Source: Corylus avellana
Lineage: Eukaryota; Streptophyta; Magnoliopsida; Fagales; Betulaceae
Direction: 5' to 3'
Length of the DNA: 64,000 bases
Assembly (NCBI RefSeq): GCF_901000735.1
Contig: NC_081544.1
Span: 33,927,235-33,991,234 of the forward strand
Every line of letters starts with the position of its first letter. Position 1 is the stretch's first letter. Made by a program: the position numbers and the translations under genes. This document shows, one piece after another, positions 12,351 to 24,943 of the stretch. The notes under the pieces were generated by a model. It was not told where the DNA came from and ran no database searches. It worked only from the letters and a program-made list of their open reading frames with translations.

Positions 12351-13513
12351 TGGATTGTTAATGGTGGAGGAAGTGATTAGATTCCAAAAGGTGTTTTATT
12401 TTTTGGGACTCACCTCTGTTTAACTTCTCCTACGTGCATATTATGCCAACTGCACTTGTTTAGCTACATCCATCATATCTTGATAATGTAAATACTATTC
12501 TCTTTGTTTCTATTTTGAGTTTCTGAGGAGTTTTTTTTTTTTTTTTTTTTTTGTGTGCCTTTTGAGTGCATTTTAAACCATGTGCTTATATTCTTTGTAA
12601 GAACAATATTCGACATTGTAATTTTATTTTTTCTGTGATACATTCATAAAGAAAGTTTCACATGATTGTAGTATTTTTCCTATTTGAAAGTTAAAAGAGA
12701 TCATGTATTGGCAGTTGGCTACATTTATTCTCTATGGAAAATGCAGAGGAATTACCAATTCTTCTGTTGTCTCATTTACTCCATTCCTTCTGGCTTACCC
12801 AAAGCCAAGTTAAGTTCCTAATATATGCTTAAAACATCTAAAAAGTGCCTACAGGCTATAATTGGGCATCTCTGTACTGCTTTTCTATGGGATGTATGCT
12901 GTAATTGATCAGTAAATTTTGAATGATTACTCTGGAGCATTTGTCTGCAGTAATGATGACATGGCATCTCCTCTTCAGCTGTGCCATTTTCTGTCTTCCC
13001 TCTGCTTTTATGGAAATGGTGTATTATGCTACATGATGGCACTAGTGTTAAAAGATGTATGCAGAAGTGCAGAAATGAGCATAGATGGAACGGAATTGGG
13101 ACTACTATCCAGAGAATTATAAAATGAGTTATTGTGCATAAGCCCCGATATTTTGCTTGAATATGACGAAAAATGGCTGCTAGATTCCAATGATTAGTGT
13201 GCACGCACAAGTGGAGGCTGGGCTATAAGAGGAGGTTAGGTTAGAAGATAGAATCTCTTGTATTGTTTCTCAGATAACTTGTTCCAAGTAGTTGGTGGGT
13301 ACAGGTTCTAGATATAGTGCAGGATGATGACTTCGCGATTGCTACTCATGCAGCTATGTTTCCATCTCTCTGAACTCGGAAATACATGGCCGATCAACTC
13401 TTGAGTAGCCCCATTTTAAAAAATCTAACGACTAAAAAAGATGCTCTTCTTGCCTTTTTTTTTTTTTTTTATAAAAAAAATGATAATCGTATTACTTGTA
13501 TTAGTTGCCTATA

Positions 13514-13553
<40 letters not shown>

Positions 13554-13698
13554 AACACAAGGTTGAGGTTACAGAAAATCACAGGAGCTCTTTTCATGAA
13601 GATAATTTAGTTACCCCCGAGTTCATAATTTTGGAGATATATGAAACAAGAGTAAATGATTTTTTTTTTTTCATTTGTATGGTGACATGCTCCATAAT
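12351..13698. other. Convergent intergenic region
   Basis: 3' flanks of RBM48 (+) and the BOI-related gene (-). Contains a T-run at 12532-12552 and a (GA)n microsatellite at about 13516-13550. Short open frames here have no recognisable domain. Confidence 0.5.
13516..13550. repeat. (GA)n microsatellite
   Basis: About 17 GA units in the region between RBM48 and the BOI-related gene. Confidence 0.9.
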
Positions 13699-16600
13699 TT
13701 AGGAGAGATACACTTGGACACTAGCAGTTTTCATCAACTGGCATACAGGACAAACACTAATTAACCCATCACAGTCCTTGCATAAACAGAGATGCCGACA
13801 AGGCATCAACAAGATGGAGACCTCCTTTGCCTTGCATGCTCTGCAAGTCATGTGCTCCTTCAAGCCTATGTTATTCCTGGAAATTGATTTTGCAGGGCCA
13901 ACTGGAAGGCTCAGGTAGTTGTTTGGGTCCACATATGAAGCCGCATCATCATCTTCACTGTCTCCAAATCCTTCCTTCCCAAGCTCAGCGCCCTGTGAAA
14001 TTGCCTGCTGGAGGTTGCTCTTCAGTACATTAACAACTGATTCATTGTACTTTGCTTTATAGTGCCAATTCTGGGCTTCTGTAGCTACCTGCTTTATTCT
14101 CTCTACCAGTTCTCTGTTCTTACGGTTCATGTTCTCTATTTCTATGTCTTTCTCACGTAGCTTTTTGCTCACACCTTTCTCTATAGCAGCGAGGAAAGAA
14201 GCCATGTGTCTCTGCTTCATGTCCCTCACCCCTTTTGCCAAGTATTCCTCCTGATTGAAGAGTAATTAAAGATTATTCCCAGTGGTTAGAAAAAAAGCAT
14301 AAAAAGATCACATAAATATCCAATGAAATTTGCTTGACTACTGCTTTAGTCAAGTATGACTGTATAATGTACAGATGCCAGAGACTAAAAGACCACCATT
14401 CATAATCCCCCCAACAGGTTTCCAAGATACAACATAAATAAAAATTGTGAACCCATAAAAATATTAGACATCTAAATTTGTTATTTAGTAGTCAAAGAAG
14501 ATCCTCCATTTGAAATAACTACTGTCATCAGAATCAGATATAATTAATAATCGAATTCAGATACAAAAAATTTGACAGCCTAATGAAATAATTTAAAAGA
14601 AAAAAGCAATAAAAAAAATCCTTTTGGGCAATAAAAAAAATGGGTGATTGGAATTGACTGATTGAGCAGTCGATCCTCTATAATTAAACAATTTCAACCC
14701 AGAAGATTGGCAATAGCAATACAAAAGTTGGCAGGACTCTTAGTTATATGCTTACTTGAGGGCTGCCGTACCTGAATTTTAATAAACTGGTTAAACTCTT
14801 CTTTCTGCCGGTCAAGCTCAGTTGTAATATTGTCACCAAGGGACAAGATGATTGAAGATGCAGCTGTCATACTTCCACTTGCAGAAGTAACAGATGAGTT
14901 GCGTTCATCATCATCATATGATAGCCTTAAACCTGTTGATACCATGTTTGGGTTTGGAAGGCTTGCCGAGCGATCAGCTTCATCTTGACAAGCATTATAA
15001 TTCAAGGATATCTGAAGTTTTTGCTGCCTTGAGATATCTTCCGTTTCCCTGCCTCGTTTATTTGGCCGAAGAATAGGAGTAATATGCTCATTCCCAAAAT
15101 AATTTACTGGATCAACACTACATCCAGCTGGCACTGCAACACAAGTTGCATAGTCATTATGCTTAGCAACCAGTTCAACCAACAAAAATTTCTTAAGATA
15201 TAGAAAAGGAAAAGAGAAAATATGATTACTATATTTAAAAGAAAAGGGAAGGAAAATTACGTTGTTACATGATGAAATACTGATACCCAAGATGTGTAAA
15301 GACATTCAAGACCAAAAAATCACAAAAGATTGTTACCATCAACCAAAAATGTAACTTTAAATTCTTCTCACAGAGGTACTCATGATATACAATTCCTATA
15401 AGAGCAAGAGACTCTAACCACTATAAATTTCCTCTTAACATATTCTCCCTTTATGTTAAATGATAATTTTCATCCCATCTCAGCTTTATTCACATGTTTA
15501 CCATTCTATGCTCATAGCTGGCAAGAGGTAGGCATAGATAATCACCATTGTAACTTATGCTTGATAAACTAGATAATGCCCAGATTTATTCTTATTAAGG
15601 AACTTGCCTAATGTCTTATTAATTCTTTGTCTCACTAATTAGTATACAGTATTCATTTATTTTCAACATATGAGTGTGATACTCTTGTTTAAAGTACCTC
15701 AAAAAAGAAATAAATGATAATTGTCATAGTAACAAAAAAACTCTATTCAGCATGATAGAATTTTTTGATTTGTTTATCTCACTACAGATTTGCAAACATC
15801 TCTATCTCTAAGTCTAAGAATTTTGATCACAAGTGAAAGAATCACACACCAAAAAAAAAACCCCCCGCAATGTAGATGATGATAACAACAAAAATTCCAA
15901 CAAGAAAAAACGTAAGAGAATACTCATGATGATGATAATGCTATTACCCTTTCTTCTACAGTTGCCTGATCTTGATTTAAAAATATTTAGGCTTTGTTTG
16001 GCAAAGCATTTTTGCCTTCGCTACTGTAGCTGAAAATTATTGATGTGGTATAAAGTTTTGAATTTGTTGTATTGAAAAGTGAAAAAGTTTTGTTTTGTAG
16101 TGATTTTTTTTATTTGAATAGTAATAAAAAGTGAATGATGTGATATAAAAAGTAAAAAAAGTTAGAATATTTTGATGTTGATTTTTTTGAGGAAATTGTG
16201 TGTGAATAGTGTTGAGGGGATGAAATGGTTTACCAAACATGGCCAATATAAGACAACCCATCTTTCTCTGGATAGATACATCCAGTGTGGATTAGTAAAA
16301 ATGCCCTCTAAATTCATGAATTGCCAGCAAAGGGCACACCCAAAAAGTGAACCCAATCTGGCTAATAATCAACATGTTCACACAAAAGCATCTGCAGATG
16401 TGCACATGATCATTGCATGGGCCTACCAAACTCATATCTGAAGCTTTAGTATGTTCGCAATACAATATATCCATTCATTTTCGAGAATGGACGATTGGCA
16501 AGTGGTAGATTTCAGCTCTCTACCACCATTGTCCAGCTCCGTCATCAAAACTGGGGAAAAGATAGGAACAATGAGTTTTATTTCCACCAATAACTGGAAA

Positions 16601-16945
16601 GCAGCTCCTTAAATAATATTCCAATCAGGGGAAATTACAATAAAGTAATCAACCTAATAACCCACAAATATACCATAGCCAGAAGCAAAAGATCCACCAC
16701 AAAAGCAGAGGAGCAGAGGCCCAATGAAGATAATACTATAGACAATAGGATAAAAAATAACAATAACACATACTTTACTCATGACGTTCATAAAAACAAT
16801 TATAAATAGATATGCTAAAAGAGGCAGAAGAGGACTCACAACTGCCAAATAACTGCAGCTGATTCGATGCATTAGTCTGATACTGGAACCGGTTCTCATT
16901 CAGGAAAGCAGGAAGCACAGGATTACCATTGTTGCCTCCCAACAT
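13699..16945 (-). CDS. BOI-related RING E3 ubiquitin ligase
   Basis: Probable E3 ligase of the BOI/BRG family, known to act with DELLA proteins and in stress and defence signalling. Exons: 16945-16840, 15133-14772 and 14250-13699; 339 aa. Start at MLGGNNGNPVLPAFLNENRFQYQ. Central part holds NYFGNEHI and NKRGRE, then DRQKEEFNQFIKIQ, the BRG-specific region EEYLAKGVRDMKQRH, a coiled coil at about 175-245, and a C-terminal C3HC4 RING: CRAC at 292-295, MPCRHLCLC, KDC and CPVC at 323-326. The chain ends in VQVYLS, as usual for the family. Splice joins of exons 1 and 2 add to 468 nt, so exon 3 is in frame. A 5' UTR intron is likely (acceptor near 17020). Confidence 0.92.
15990..16244. mobile_element. 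MITE-like terminal-inverted-repeat element
   Basis: Starts GGCTTTGTTTGGCAAAGC and ends GGTTTACCAAACATGGCC, imperfect inverted repeats of about 18 bp; 255 bp, no coding capacity. Lies in intron 1 of the BOI-related gene. The flanks AATATTTA and AATATAAG match only partly, so superfamily (hAT or Harbinger) is unresolved. Confidence 0.6.
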
Positions 16946-17721
16946 TTTCCTCGAAAAGAAATAATCTTCCGCTTTTTATATTGCTTTTGAAGTAGTAAAA
17001 TAACCGGTGGGAATCCTACCTGCCAAAAAAAGATCTAAACATTAAACATTAAAAGCTGGCACAGCTGGTATTCTAGTGAATAGTGAAAGCAGAGCATGTG
17101 TCTTAAATATCTTTTCTTGAGTAGGGACCAATTAATTTTGGTTAAATTTGCTCTTCGGGTAATTTAAATAACTGGTGGAAATGTCCCTTCGTTATCACTT
17201 AAGATGCTCTTAAAGGTCATACATAAAGGAAATGAAAGCAAGAGAAGCGAATTGCACATGAGACTCCTATGGCCCAAAAAAAACCCCAGCCTTTAAGGCC
17301 TTTCAATACCCATCACAAGCTCAAATTTAATACCTATGGTGTATTCAGCTCACTCACAGCAGTCACATTTACTTCAAGAATTTAGATTGTATGCGATGAC
17401 CCTTCATGGCCATCAACTTCAAGACAGCAAGAAGTAGCTTGAACACAATTGAAACCCTAATGTTGTCAAACAAGTCACCAATGTCAAGAAACACAAAATA
17501 AAACCTCAATATTTTACTGCACTACAAGAAAGTGGGTTGCTTAGGAAAGCGGCTTGCATGAAACACTTATTAAAATTTCCCAAGAATTTCGGATAATCCA
17601 TAAGCATTTAGAAGTAGACATCCACAAAATAATGGAGACAGGGTTAACTCTAAGGATGACTAAAATTTAAACCCACCAAATGAGGTGAAGCTTTTTATTT
17701 GGCTTTAGTTATATGATGTGT

Positions 17722-18180
17722 TTTAGCAATTGAAGACCAGTTGTTATTAATAGCATATACATATTTGGAAAAGAGTAAATTCTAATGGAAAAAACAGTCT
17801 CAATTTTGATAAGTTCAAACGTTAGCAATTAAAGATCAATTTTTTTTTTTTTTTTTATAAGTAATGTTAATATATCAAAAGCGCAAAGGGGCGCAACCTT
17901 AGTACACAAGGAGTATACAAGAGAAACGCCTAACTAGAAAAAGAGAAAAGAACAAGGAAATCAAGATAGTTAATCACTAAGGGAGCGAGCTAAGCTGCTG
18001 TCTAAGTGTAAAGAGTGTAGAAAAAGAAGGCCGTGAGTTCCTACAAGGATATCTCAGAATCCTCAAAATTTGATCTTTAATTTTGAATTAAAGATCAGTT
18101 GTTATTAGTAGCATGCCCATATTTTATTAGGAGAAAACTTCCAATAGAAAAGCCCTACCTCAACTCTGATATGATTAAAA
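17722..18180. repeat. Imperfect ~98-bp tandem repeat
   Basis: TTTAGCAATTGAAGACCAGT... (17722) and TTAGCAATTAAAGATCA... (17822, continuing at 18098) are two diverged copies of one unit of about 98 bp; shared blocks include AGTTGTTATTA.TAGCAT and CAAT..TGAT. The second copy is split by the insertion at 17839-18085. Confidence 0.6.
17827..18097 (-). mobile_element. Retroelement-like insertion with 12-bp target-site duplication
   Basis: A 247-bp segment (17839-18085) starting with a T-run (poly-A on the minus strand) is flanked by AATTAAAGATCA at 17827-17838 and 18086-18097. T-run plus direct repeat indicates a reverse-oriented, probably 5'-truncated LINE or SINE copy. I do not recognise the family with certainty. 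Confidence 0.65.
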
Positions 18181-19626
18181 TAATTGTCAGGCTTTTACCA
18201 TATGTACCCTCAGGAGGAATGAAAATATCCGTAAGGATGTAAAAACTTGAAAAGTTTCAGAACTAGAATTTAAAATTTGAATCTTTATAAAAGGAAATGA
18301 GTTAAGTCAATCCTTGGCCTGTTGTTTGTAGGAACGAGAACCAACAACATCTCAGGACTACAATGACATAGTTAATGCTTCTCTAGACACAATGTGACAA
18401 TATAAAGAGGCCTTGGTTTGTGTCATGTGCCTGTGCACACATGCCACAAGTTGGGGGTGCATGTGTTTCCAATTACTGATTTGACCGTCTGACGTGCGGC
18501 TAGCTTCGTGCACACAGGACCAGGATGCAAGTCATGCCCCCCATAACGAACTAATTCTCATGTAGCAACTTCTTTACATAAATTCTCTATCAACCTAAAC
18601 CATTGAATACATTTTTTTATAACCATAACCATATCTAAAAAGAAATCATGAAATTGGCCTTAGGACTCCGGCTGTAGTTAAAGGACAGGTCCAAGAACTA
18701 CATCTCAAGTCTATGGCAAGACGTGAAACACTGCTCACCTTAATGTAGCACTATCACAACCTAAAAATGGTATATCACCAAAAAAAAATGAAAAAAGCAC
18801 AAAGAACTAATTTAACTTCTTTGCAACCAATGAAATTCGTAAACCACACTACTAAAAAGGCAAAACCATATGCAAAATATAGCATATATGGTACTTAAGC
18901 AGGTCACCCATTGACTGACAAACAAAAAGAAAAACATATGAGCAAAAGGAAGCATACAGAATCAAAGTTGATGAGGCTAAATAAAAACTCAACGAAGGCA
19001 ACAAAGTCAGATGCATCTAAGATAGCCCACTTGCGCGAGAGGGAGAAGGGGGGAGAGAGAGAGATCAATGATACCCAGAAAGGCAAATTAGCAAATAGAG
19101 GAGATATGAATATATGGTGAATAAACCACAGAAAAAGAAACTACTTGACAATATTTTCTTCTCACCAAAGATGAGAGAATCTTGAAACAAGAAAAACAAG
19201 TTTGACCAGATTTTCAGATGACACAATCAAGATACAATAAAGCAAGGCGAGCAAATTCTGATGATAAATCCCACACACTAAACAAGATTTTAGATATCCC
19301 CAAGATTCTTATCAATCTCCAAAACTTATCTATATACGTACACATCCACAGAATGTCTATAAAAACAGCAATCCAACAACAAAAATAACAGAACACAAGT
19401 TACCTTATTGTGCCAAACTAGTTTGACACAGACATCTCTAAATCCACAACAAACAACCACCCCCCAAACAAAAACAGCTTTCCGATGAAAAAAAAAAAAT
19501 TACAAAAAAAAGAAAAGAAAAAAGAAAACATATTAAATCAATACCTCTAAAAGTGTAATGCTTTTTAAGGAGGAACCAAAACGACCGATCACAGAGGATG
19601 TTCCGTCAAACCGATCTGAAAAATGC

Positions 19627-19628
<2 letters not shown>

Positions 19629-19663
<35 letters not shown>
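19629..19663. repeat. (GA)n microsatellite in the probable leader
   Basis: About 17 GA units; reads as (CT)n in the likely 5' UTR of the BOI-related gene, a common composition for plant leaders. Confidence 0.85.
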
Positions 19664-19664
<1 letters not shown>

Positions 19665-19799
19665 GAGGCAATAGTAACTGAAGGAAAAGGAAGATAAAAT
19701 AGAGGGAGGAACTGTAGGGAGTTGGAGGAGAGTAAGAGGAATTATGATTCCAAAGAAAATGAAATGCAAAGAAATGAATGAGGCACTGAATCGGTGGCA

Positions 19800-21781
19800 G
19801 TGGTTACGCGAAACGGAATTCCGTTCTGTTTTTTCTTTCTTTTTTGTTTTTTTATTAATGTTTTCTTCTGTTTTTCGTATTCAAAAATGAGAGATTTTAA
19901 AAAATATATATTTAATGAACAAAAAAAAAAAAGAGAAAGGAATAGTGTACGGGGTTAGGGAAAAACGTCCGACTTAACAGCGGAAAACGGACCCCACGCT
20001 CCCAGAGGAGTCAGAGATGGGAAAATGAGGTTGGGAGGGGTGGGGGGCAGTTTTCTGGAATCCCGCTCACTTGTATTAGTCGTACTGCTCAATACTCATA
20101 CACCTATCCATCCGCACATATTTATTGATATTTATTAATTATTTTACTTTTTCCTTTTTTTTTATAATTATTTTTGGCTTCTTTCTTTTTTATTGCCAGT
20201 GGGACTATACTGCCCCTCCTTCTCTCTGTCTCTTCATGTTTTCAAGGGACATTATGCTGTTTTGGTTGGAAAAATCAAATTATTGAACCGGATTATGCTC
20301 CATTTATTTGGTCGTATTATTGTTAAAACGTCTCATTAACGAGCTCTGAGTTGGGCTTTCCGAATCAGCAATAATACTAAATTAGTTTTTAAAGGCGTTT
20401 GGTATATAATTAAAAGATAAAAGTCAATGAAATATATATATAAATCCCATTATGCCCACCGCCACCCAAAAAACTCAACAAAGTTTTTGCTTTGCTAACT
20501 AGAAAATGAAAAAAAAAAAATATTAGCATCACGTGGATGGACAAAAGCATGAATCCTTCATTTGTTCACGTGCCGTCCGAGATGACTCATCAAAATATAT
20601 ATAATATCTGTCTCTTCACTTATAAATGCACCAGTTTTCTTTTCATGCTTTTTTATTATTGTTATTATTTGCAATAAGGATAATTTTATACTTATTGTTA
20701 ATCACGAGATTATACTATATTAATGTACGAATAAACTCTGAATATTTGAATTGCCCCTAAATACAAGATCATTTACCACTTTTTTTTTAAAAAAAATAAA
20801 AATAAAAGCATTAAAAAATAACGAAAAATAAAAATACTTGAAATTATTTTTATCTTTATGTCACATTAAATATGTTTTCAAATGAAAAAAAAAAAAAAAA
20901 AAGTTCAATATGCCAAAGAGACAAATTTACATAATTTTAAGGTAGAGCGTGTTGGTGACATAACCCTTAGGTAATTGGAAACAGAGGGGCATGCTCGTCA
21001 TAACAGCAAGGATTTACTGAATTTTCAATTTTAATGGGGTGTAGGGAATAAAATAAAATGAATACTAGTCTCTGACTCTCTGCGCTGGGTAGCTCGGTAC
21101 AAGGCCCATAAACAAGAATTTAATATAAAGCGGGAAAAAGGCTACGGGAGTTGGCTTGGCTGACTACTCGCGGCGGGACCCGCGGTCCCACGCCAACCAC
21201 GACTGTTGCATACAATTCTGGCGGGTCAGCAAACGACGAGCCGTGCAGGTCCAGAAGTCACGGAATCATATGCAACGACTCACCACCCACGGCACACACA
21301 CAACCTCATCTATTCTATTCTATTCATATCTAATCCGCCAACTAGCCCATGTTTATATAATAATAATAAGAAAAAAATATATATATATTTTTAGCGCATT
21401 AATTTTCATTATATTTTTATCTACGCCATTAAACTTTTAAAATGACCTCCAACCTCCATACTATTATCACGATTAAGTCTCAAATTAGAAACTTTTAATA
21501 ATTTTCTATTCAAAATATCTTGGAAGTTATTAAAAATTAACCATATAAATAAAAATAATGAGGACCCTTCTTGATATTTTCAATATATTTTATTTTTTGT
21601 TTTATTTCGTAGTAATTTTAATTTTTTTAAAACATTTAACTTTAGATAAATAATTTGTGTTAATATTTTGCTCATATCATTTTACAACTTATGTATTAGA
21701 TTTGTTTATTTATGTAGACTCTACATAAATCAACAGTAGACTCCACAAATCTAATAGTTTATCTATTGAATTTGTATGAGA
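19800..21781. other. Intergenic region between divergent genes
   Basis: Promoter side of the BOI-related gene (left), then AT-rich DNA. A GC-richer patch at 21140-21310 shows overlapping short open frames without any recognisable domain. No gene supported. Confidence 0.45.
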
Positions 21782-22683
21782 ATATATAAAAAATATGGAC
21801 AAATTATTGACTTTAATAGTAGTTTAGAGATAAAAATGCAAAAATGTCTAATTTTAAGCATGATGTAGTATAAGCTATAAGGGCCTCTATGCTATTTTTT
21901 TTATTTTTTATTTTAAATGGTTTTGAGTGGTAAATAAAAATATAGTTATAATTCAAGAGGCTAAAATATAATAAATGGGAATTCAGTCCTTGTAATTATG
22001 TGTTTCTTGCAATCAAACAGACAATTATAATTTATAAGACATAAACTCCTGTCTGTCTGAACAGGTAAACTCACTCGATCTAGAACCTCTCACAAAATAT
22101 GGACAAAGGATTTGCGGACAGCATGCCTCAAATGTGAGCCAAATAATGTGGCACCAAAACATGTCGAGCTGTCCAATCGATAATGGGAAATATGCAAAGA
22201 AAGAGGGCAGGGGGGAGAATTAAGATAGAATTTTCTTTCCTTGTTATCATTGCGTCGTTTATGGAAAGAAAGCGTTCCTAACTCCATCTACCTTTTTTGG
22301 AAAAGGATTTTGAAATTGGACCACTGAGGGGCCCGAATCGAACCAACTTCGGCCTCCTTCAATGACAACTTTCCGTGGGGTTTTGGTAGAAAAATTGATC
22401 ACGTGGTTAAGACTACCAAATGCCCTTTCTTCTTTTTCTAGTACCCATTACACGGCGACGGCGTTACTTAACCATGACTTTTCTCCATTTCATTAATTGT
22501 AATTTTCTCCGTCAGAATCGGCTTTCTATTTTGGTGCAAAATTATGTTCACACGTATCATTATGTCTGCTAGTGCTTGATATAATCTTTTCTTTTTTTTT
22601 TTCTTTTTTTTTTTTTTCTGACTTTTCTTATTTTCCCCTTAATTCCAAACGCTCACGTTCATATGAGTCGTGTCACATGGCAT

Positions 22684-22823
22684 ATAAGGACTTTCAATTT
22701 TTTTTTTCTTTTTTTTTGACATGTCTGCACAACAGGGGGAGAATGATTCGAACTAGTAACTTCCACTTCATTAAGTGTGGTCCCAACCGATTGAGCTACC
22801 TCTTAGGGACATAAGAACTTTCA
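22684..22823 (-). mobile_element. tRNA-derived SINE, family 1, absent from the second copy
   Basis: Minus-strand element 22810-22697: GTCCC, AGAGGTAGCTCAATCGGTTG (A box), CTAGTTCGAATCATT (B box), GACATGTC and A run. Flanking direct repeats ATAAGGACTTTCA (22684-22696) and ATAAGAACTTTCA (22811-22823) differ at one base. The matching place in the second copy (about 25836) reads ATAAGGATTTTCA once, with no insert: a true empty site. Confidence 0.92.
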
Positions 22824-23056
22824 GTTTTAGAAAGGAGGAAATGACAATAATTATAGGGAACTCAGTTTTATAATTTATTATGAATGAAAAGTCTCTCTCA
22901 TTTTAATGTTAAAAAATAATATCTTTGTACGCGTTGTCACAAGAGTTTTTGTATAACTTTGCATGGAGGACTAATCTTCATTTTAAATGACTTTAATAAA
23001 CAAGGAGAGATACAATTTATAATAAATAGGGGCTCATGTCACACACCCACAATTAA

Positions 23057-23132
23057 TTGGACTGTTTTTTTTTTTTTTTTTTTGACATGTTCACACAAGG
23101 AGGGGGGAGAGGGATTCGAACTTGGACTGTTT
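23057..23132 (-). mobile_element. 5'-truncated SINE, family 1
   Basis: Only the 3' part is present: T-run, GACATGTTCACACAAGGAGG and GGATTCGAAC (B box), between direct repeats TTGGACTGTTT (23057 and 23122). The same truncated insertion is in the second copy at about 26080-26155, so it predates the divergence of the two copies. Confidence 0.8.
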
Positions 23133-23555
23133 TGCTTACTAAGTCGTTGATGCACAATTTTCACATTAAATTATTTGTATTTTATAGATATAGCCGCACC
23201 GGGGCGAGAATGAGCCCTACAATCATCTAAGCTATTACCCTTATAGTTTGGGGACAGTTTTAACCTAAGAGGCATATTGAACTTTTGGGTGATTCAACCA
23301 AGGGTTTGGCCTTAATCGCATTTAGATTTGGTGGGACGTTACACGTTCTTCTAACTTAATCGATTGAGATTATATTTGGTCTATCACTAATATTCTTTTT
23401 TTAAAAAAAATTATTGTATTCTTAATCTTATTTATTTAAAAAAAATAAAATATCTAGTATATTTTTAAAAAAGCAAATATCTAGCTAAAATAATAATAAA
23501 ATTTTGTTTTAACTAAAATAAATAATTGCTAAGCCAAAATGTGAATCCTCTTTTA

Positions 23556-23590
23556 CAAATGGGCCAACAGCCCAACAGCCCAACTCATTC
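23556..23590 (+). promoter_or_regulatory. Site II-type motifs upstream of RPB10
   Basis: TGGGCC and two AGCCCA motifs lie close together about 150-175 bp upstream of the RPB10 ATG (same at 26579-26613 in the second copy). TGGGCC/T clusters are known TCP-bound elements in promoters of plant growth and gene-expression machinery genes. Confidence 0.5.
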
Positions 23591-23733
23591 CATCGGCTTC
23601 ATGCCTTTGAGTCTTTGACCATACTCGGAAACCCCAGACGTTCCTCAGTTTTGCAAATTCCCTTCGACGCCGCTTGACTGAGCTCTTCTTTCCTAGCGGT
23701 GCGTGACAGAGCAAGAACCCTAGGCAATCGAAG

Positions 23734-23961
23734 ATGATCATTCCAGTTCGTTGTTTTACCTGCGGCAAGGTATTACCTATGCTCCAAAACTACTTCAATG
23801 TAATTGTAAAATAAAACCTAATTTTGTCGCTCAGAAAACACCCTAACTTCGCTAATCCTGAACAATGTCTCATAAACGTGCAATTTGGTCTGTGTTGTTT
23901 AGGTGATTGGAAACAAGTGGGACACATATCTTGACCTTCTCCAGTCAGATTACTCCGAAGG
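23734..23961 (+). CDS. RNA polymerase subunit RPB10, copy 1, exons 1-2 only (cut by gap)
   Basis: Exons 23734-23769 and 23903-23961 encode [12 protein letters not shown] and the next 20 residues up to SDYSEG, identical to the complete copy at 26757. The remaining exons are missing because the sequence ends at the N run at 24844. This is most likely the same locus assembled twice, not a second gene; a truncated tandem gene is the less likely alternative. Confidence 0.85.
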
Positions 23962-24843
23962 GTGAGAACCTCTTGTACTTGTGTGTTAATTATTTATTAT
24001 CCTTCTTATACGTTGGTTGTAGAATTTGGTCGTGTTGTTAGGTTGGACCCTGTGTAGAGAACAGCAGCTAATTCTCGAAACTTGTTGATAGAAAAACTTC
24101 AGTAATCTATGATAGACCTGATGGGGGACAAGATAGTTTGTTAGATTTGGCATGAAATATGTAATCGAATTATGAAGCACTGCAAACTAAAATCAATCTG
24201 CATGCAGAATAATAATACATTTACAAAGTTTTAGTGTCTTAGCTTTCTTGGATGACATGATGTTTTTCAAATTGTTGGTTGAGGTTTTAGCTTTTAACTT
24301 GGGGAGAAATTCAAAAAAGTGGAGAAAAGAAGTACCCACAACAAGTTGGTTCGGACGAAACAATTTGCTAAAGGATCTTATTCTATCTTAGTATGCTTAC
24401 TCAAAACTGCTTTTCTATATTTTCTGCCCAGTATGTTAAGTTTGTGTTTGGTATGCTTAGGAGCCACAAAAGGCAGTTAAGTAACAATAATGCTACTGGG
24501 CATTTGGGATTGGAATGCCACCACACATTATTGTGACTACTACTCAAGGAGGATTTTAACCACTCACATCACGTGTGTACTCTAACCATCTCTCTTTCAC
24601 AAGTGAGTCTACCGTCACATCGATTACACTCTTCCTTAAATTGGTGCCTTTTAAACTCTATCAAGTGCTGTGCACCACCGCCAAGAGCCTGATATTGTCA
24701 ATGATGCTCGAAACCAAACATAGGAGTTGCGATACCTCTACTATCGGACCCATCAGTAGATTTGCTCTTAACCATTCTACGGTGGTGAAGATGGTCAGAA
24801 AGCTGCAAGAGTTTACCATTCCATTGTGTGCTTACATTTGCTC

Positions 24844-24943
24844 NNNNNNNNNNNNNNNNNNNNNNNNNNNNNNNNNNNNNNNNNNNNNNNNNNNNNNNNN
24901 NNNNNNNNNNNNNNNNNNNNNNNNNNNNNNNNNNNNNNNNNNN
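24844..24943. other. Assembly gap (100 N)
   Basis: Exactly 100 N, the conventional placeholder for a scaffold gap of unknown length. It separates the two copies of the RPB10 region. Confidence 1.

Larger units (their letters stand above)
16946..19800 (-). other. Probable 5' UTR exons and large leader intron of the BOI-related gene
   Basis: On the minus strand a strong acceptor (TTTTTTTGGCAG) ends near 17021, giving a short UTR exon 17020-16946. A donor AGAG|GTATTG near 19543 (or AATAAG|GTAACT near 19401) would close the first exon, which contains a (CT)n tract. The 2.4-kb intron carries a tandem repeat and a retroelement-like insertion at 17722-18180. Inferred from splice signals. Confidence 0.4.
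21782..24843. repeat. Large direct repeat, copy 1 (ends at the first gap)
   Basis: Starting at ATATATAAAAAATATGG the sequence is repeated almost base for base at 24944-27865. The copies differ by the SINE at 22697, poly-T lengths and scattered single-base changes (for example 23092, 23387). Copy 1 stops exactly at the N run while copy 2 continues, the pattern expected of unmerged overlapping contigs. Confidence 0.92.

Noticed and set aside
21151..21440. Cluster of overlapping short open frames
   Set aside because: No recognisable domain, no splice-supported continuation; a GC-richer patch of intergenic DNA.
22090..22287. 65-codon open frame repeated identically at 25252-25449
   Set aside because: Its conservation comes from the assembly duplication, not from selection; no domain.
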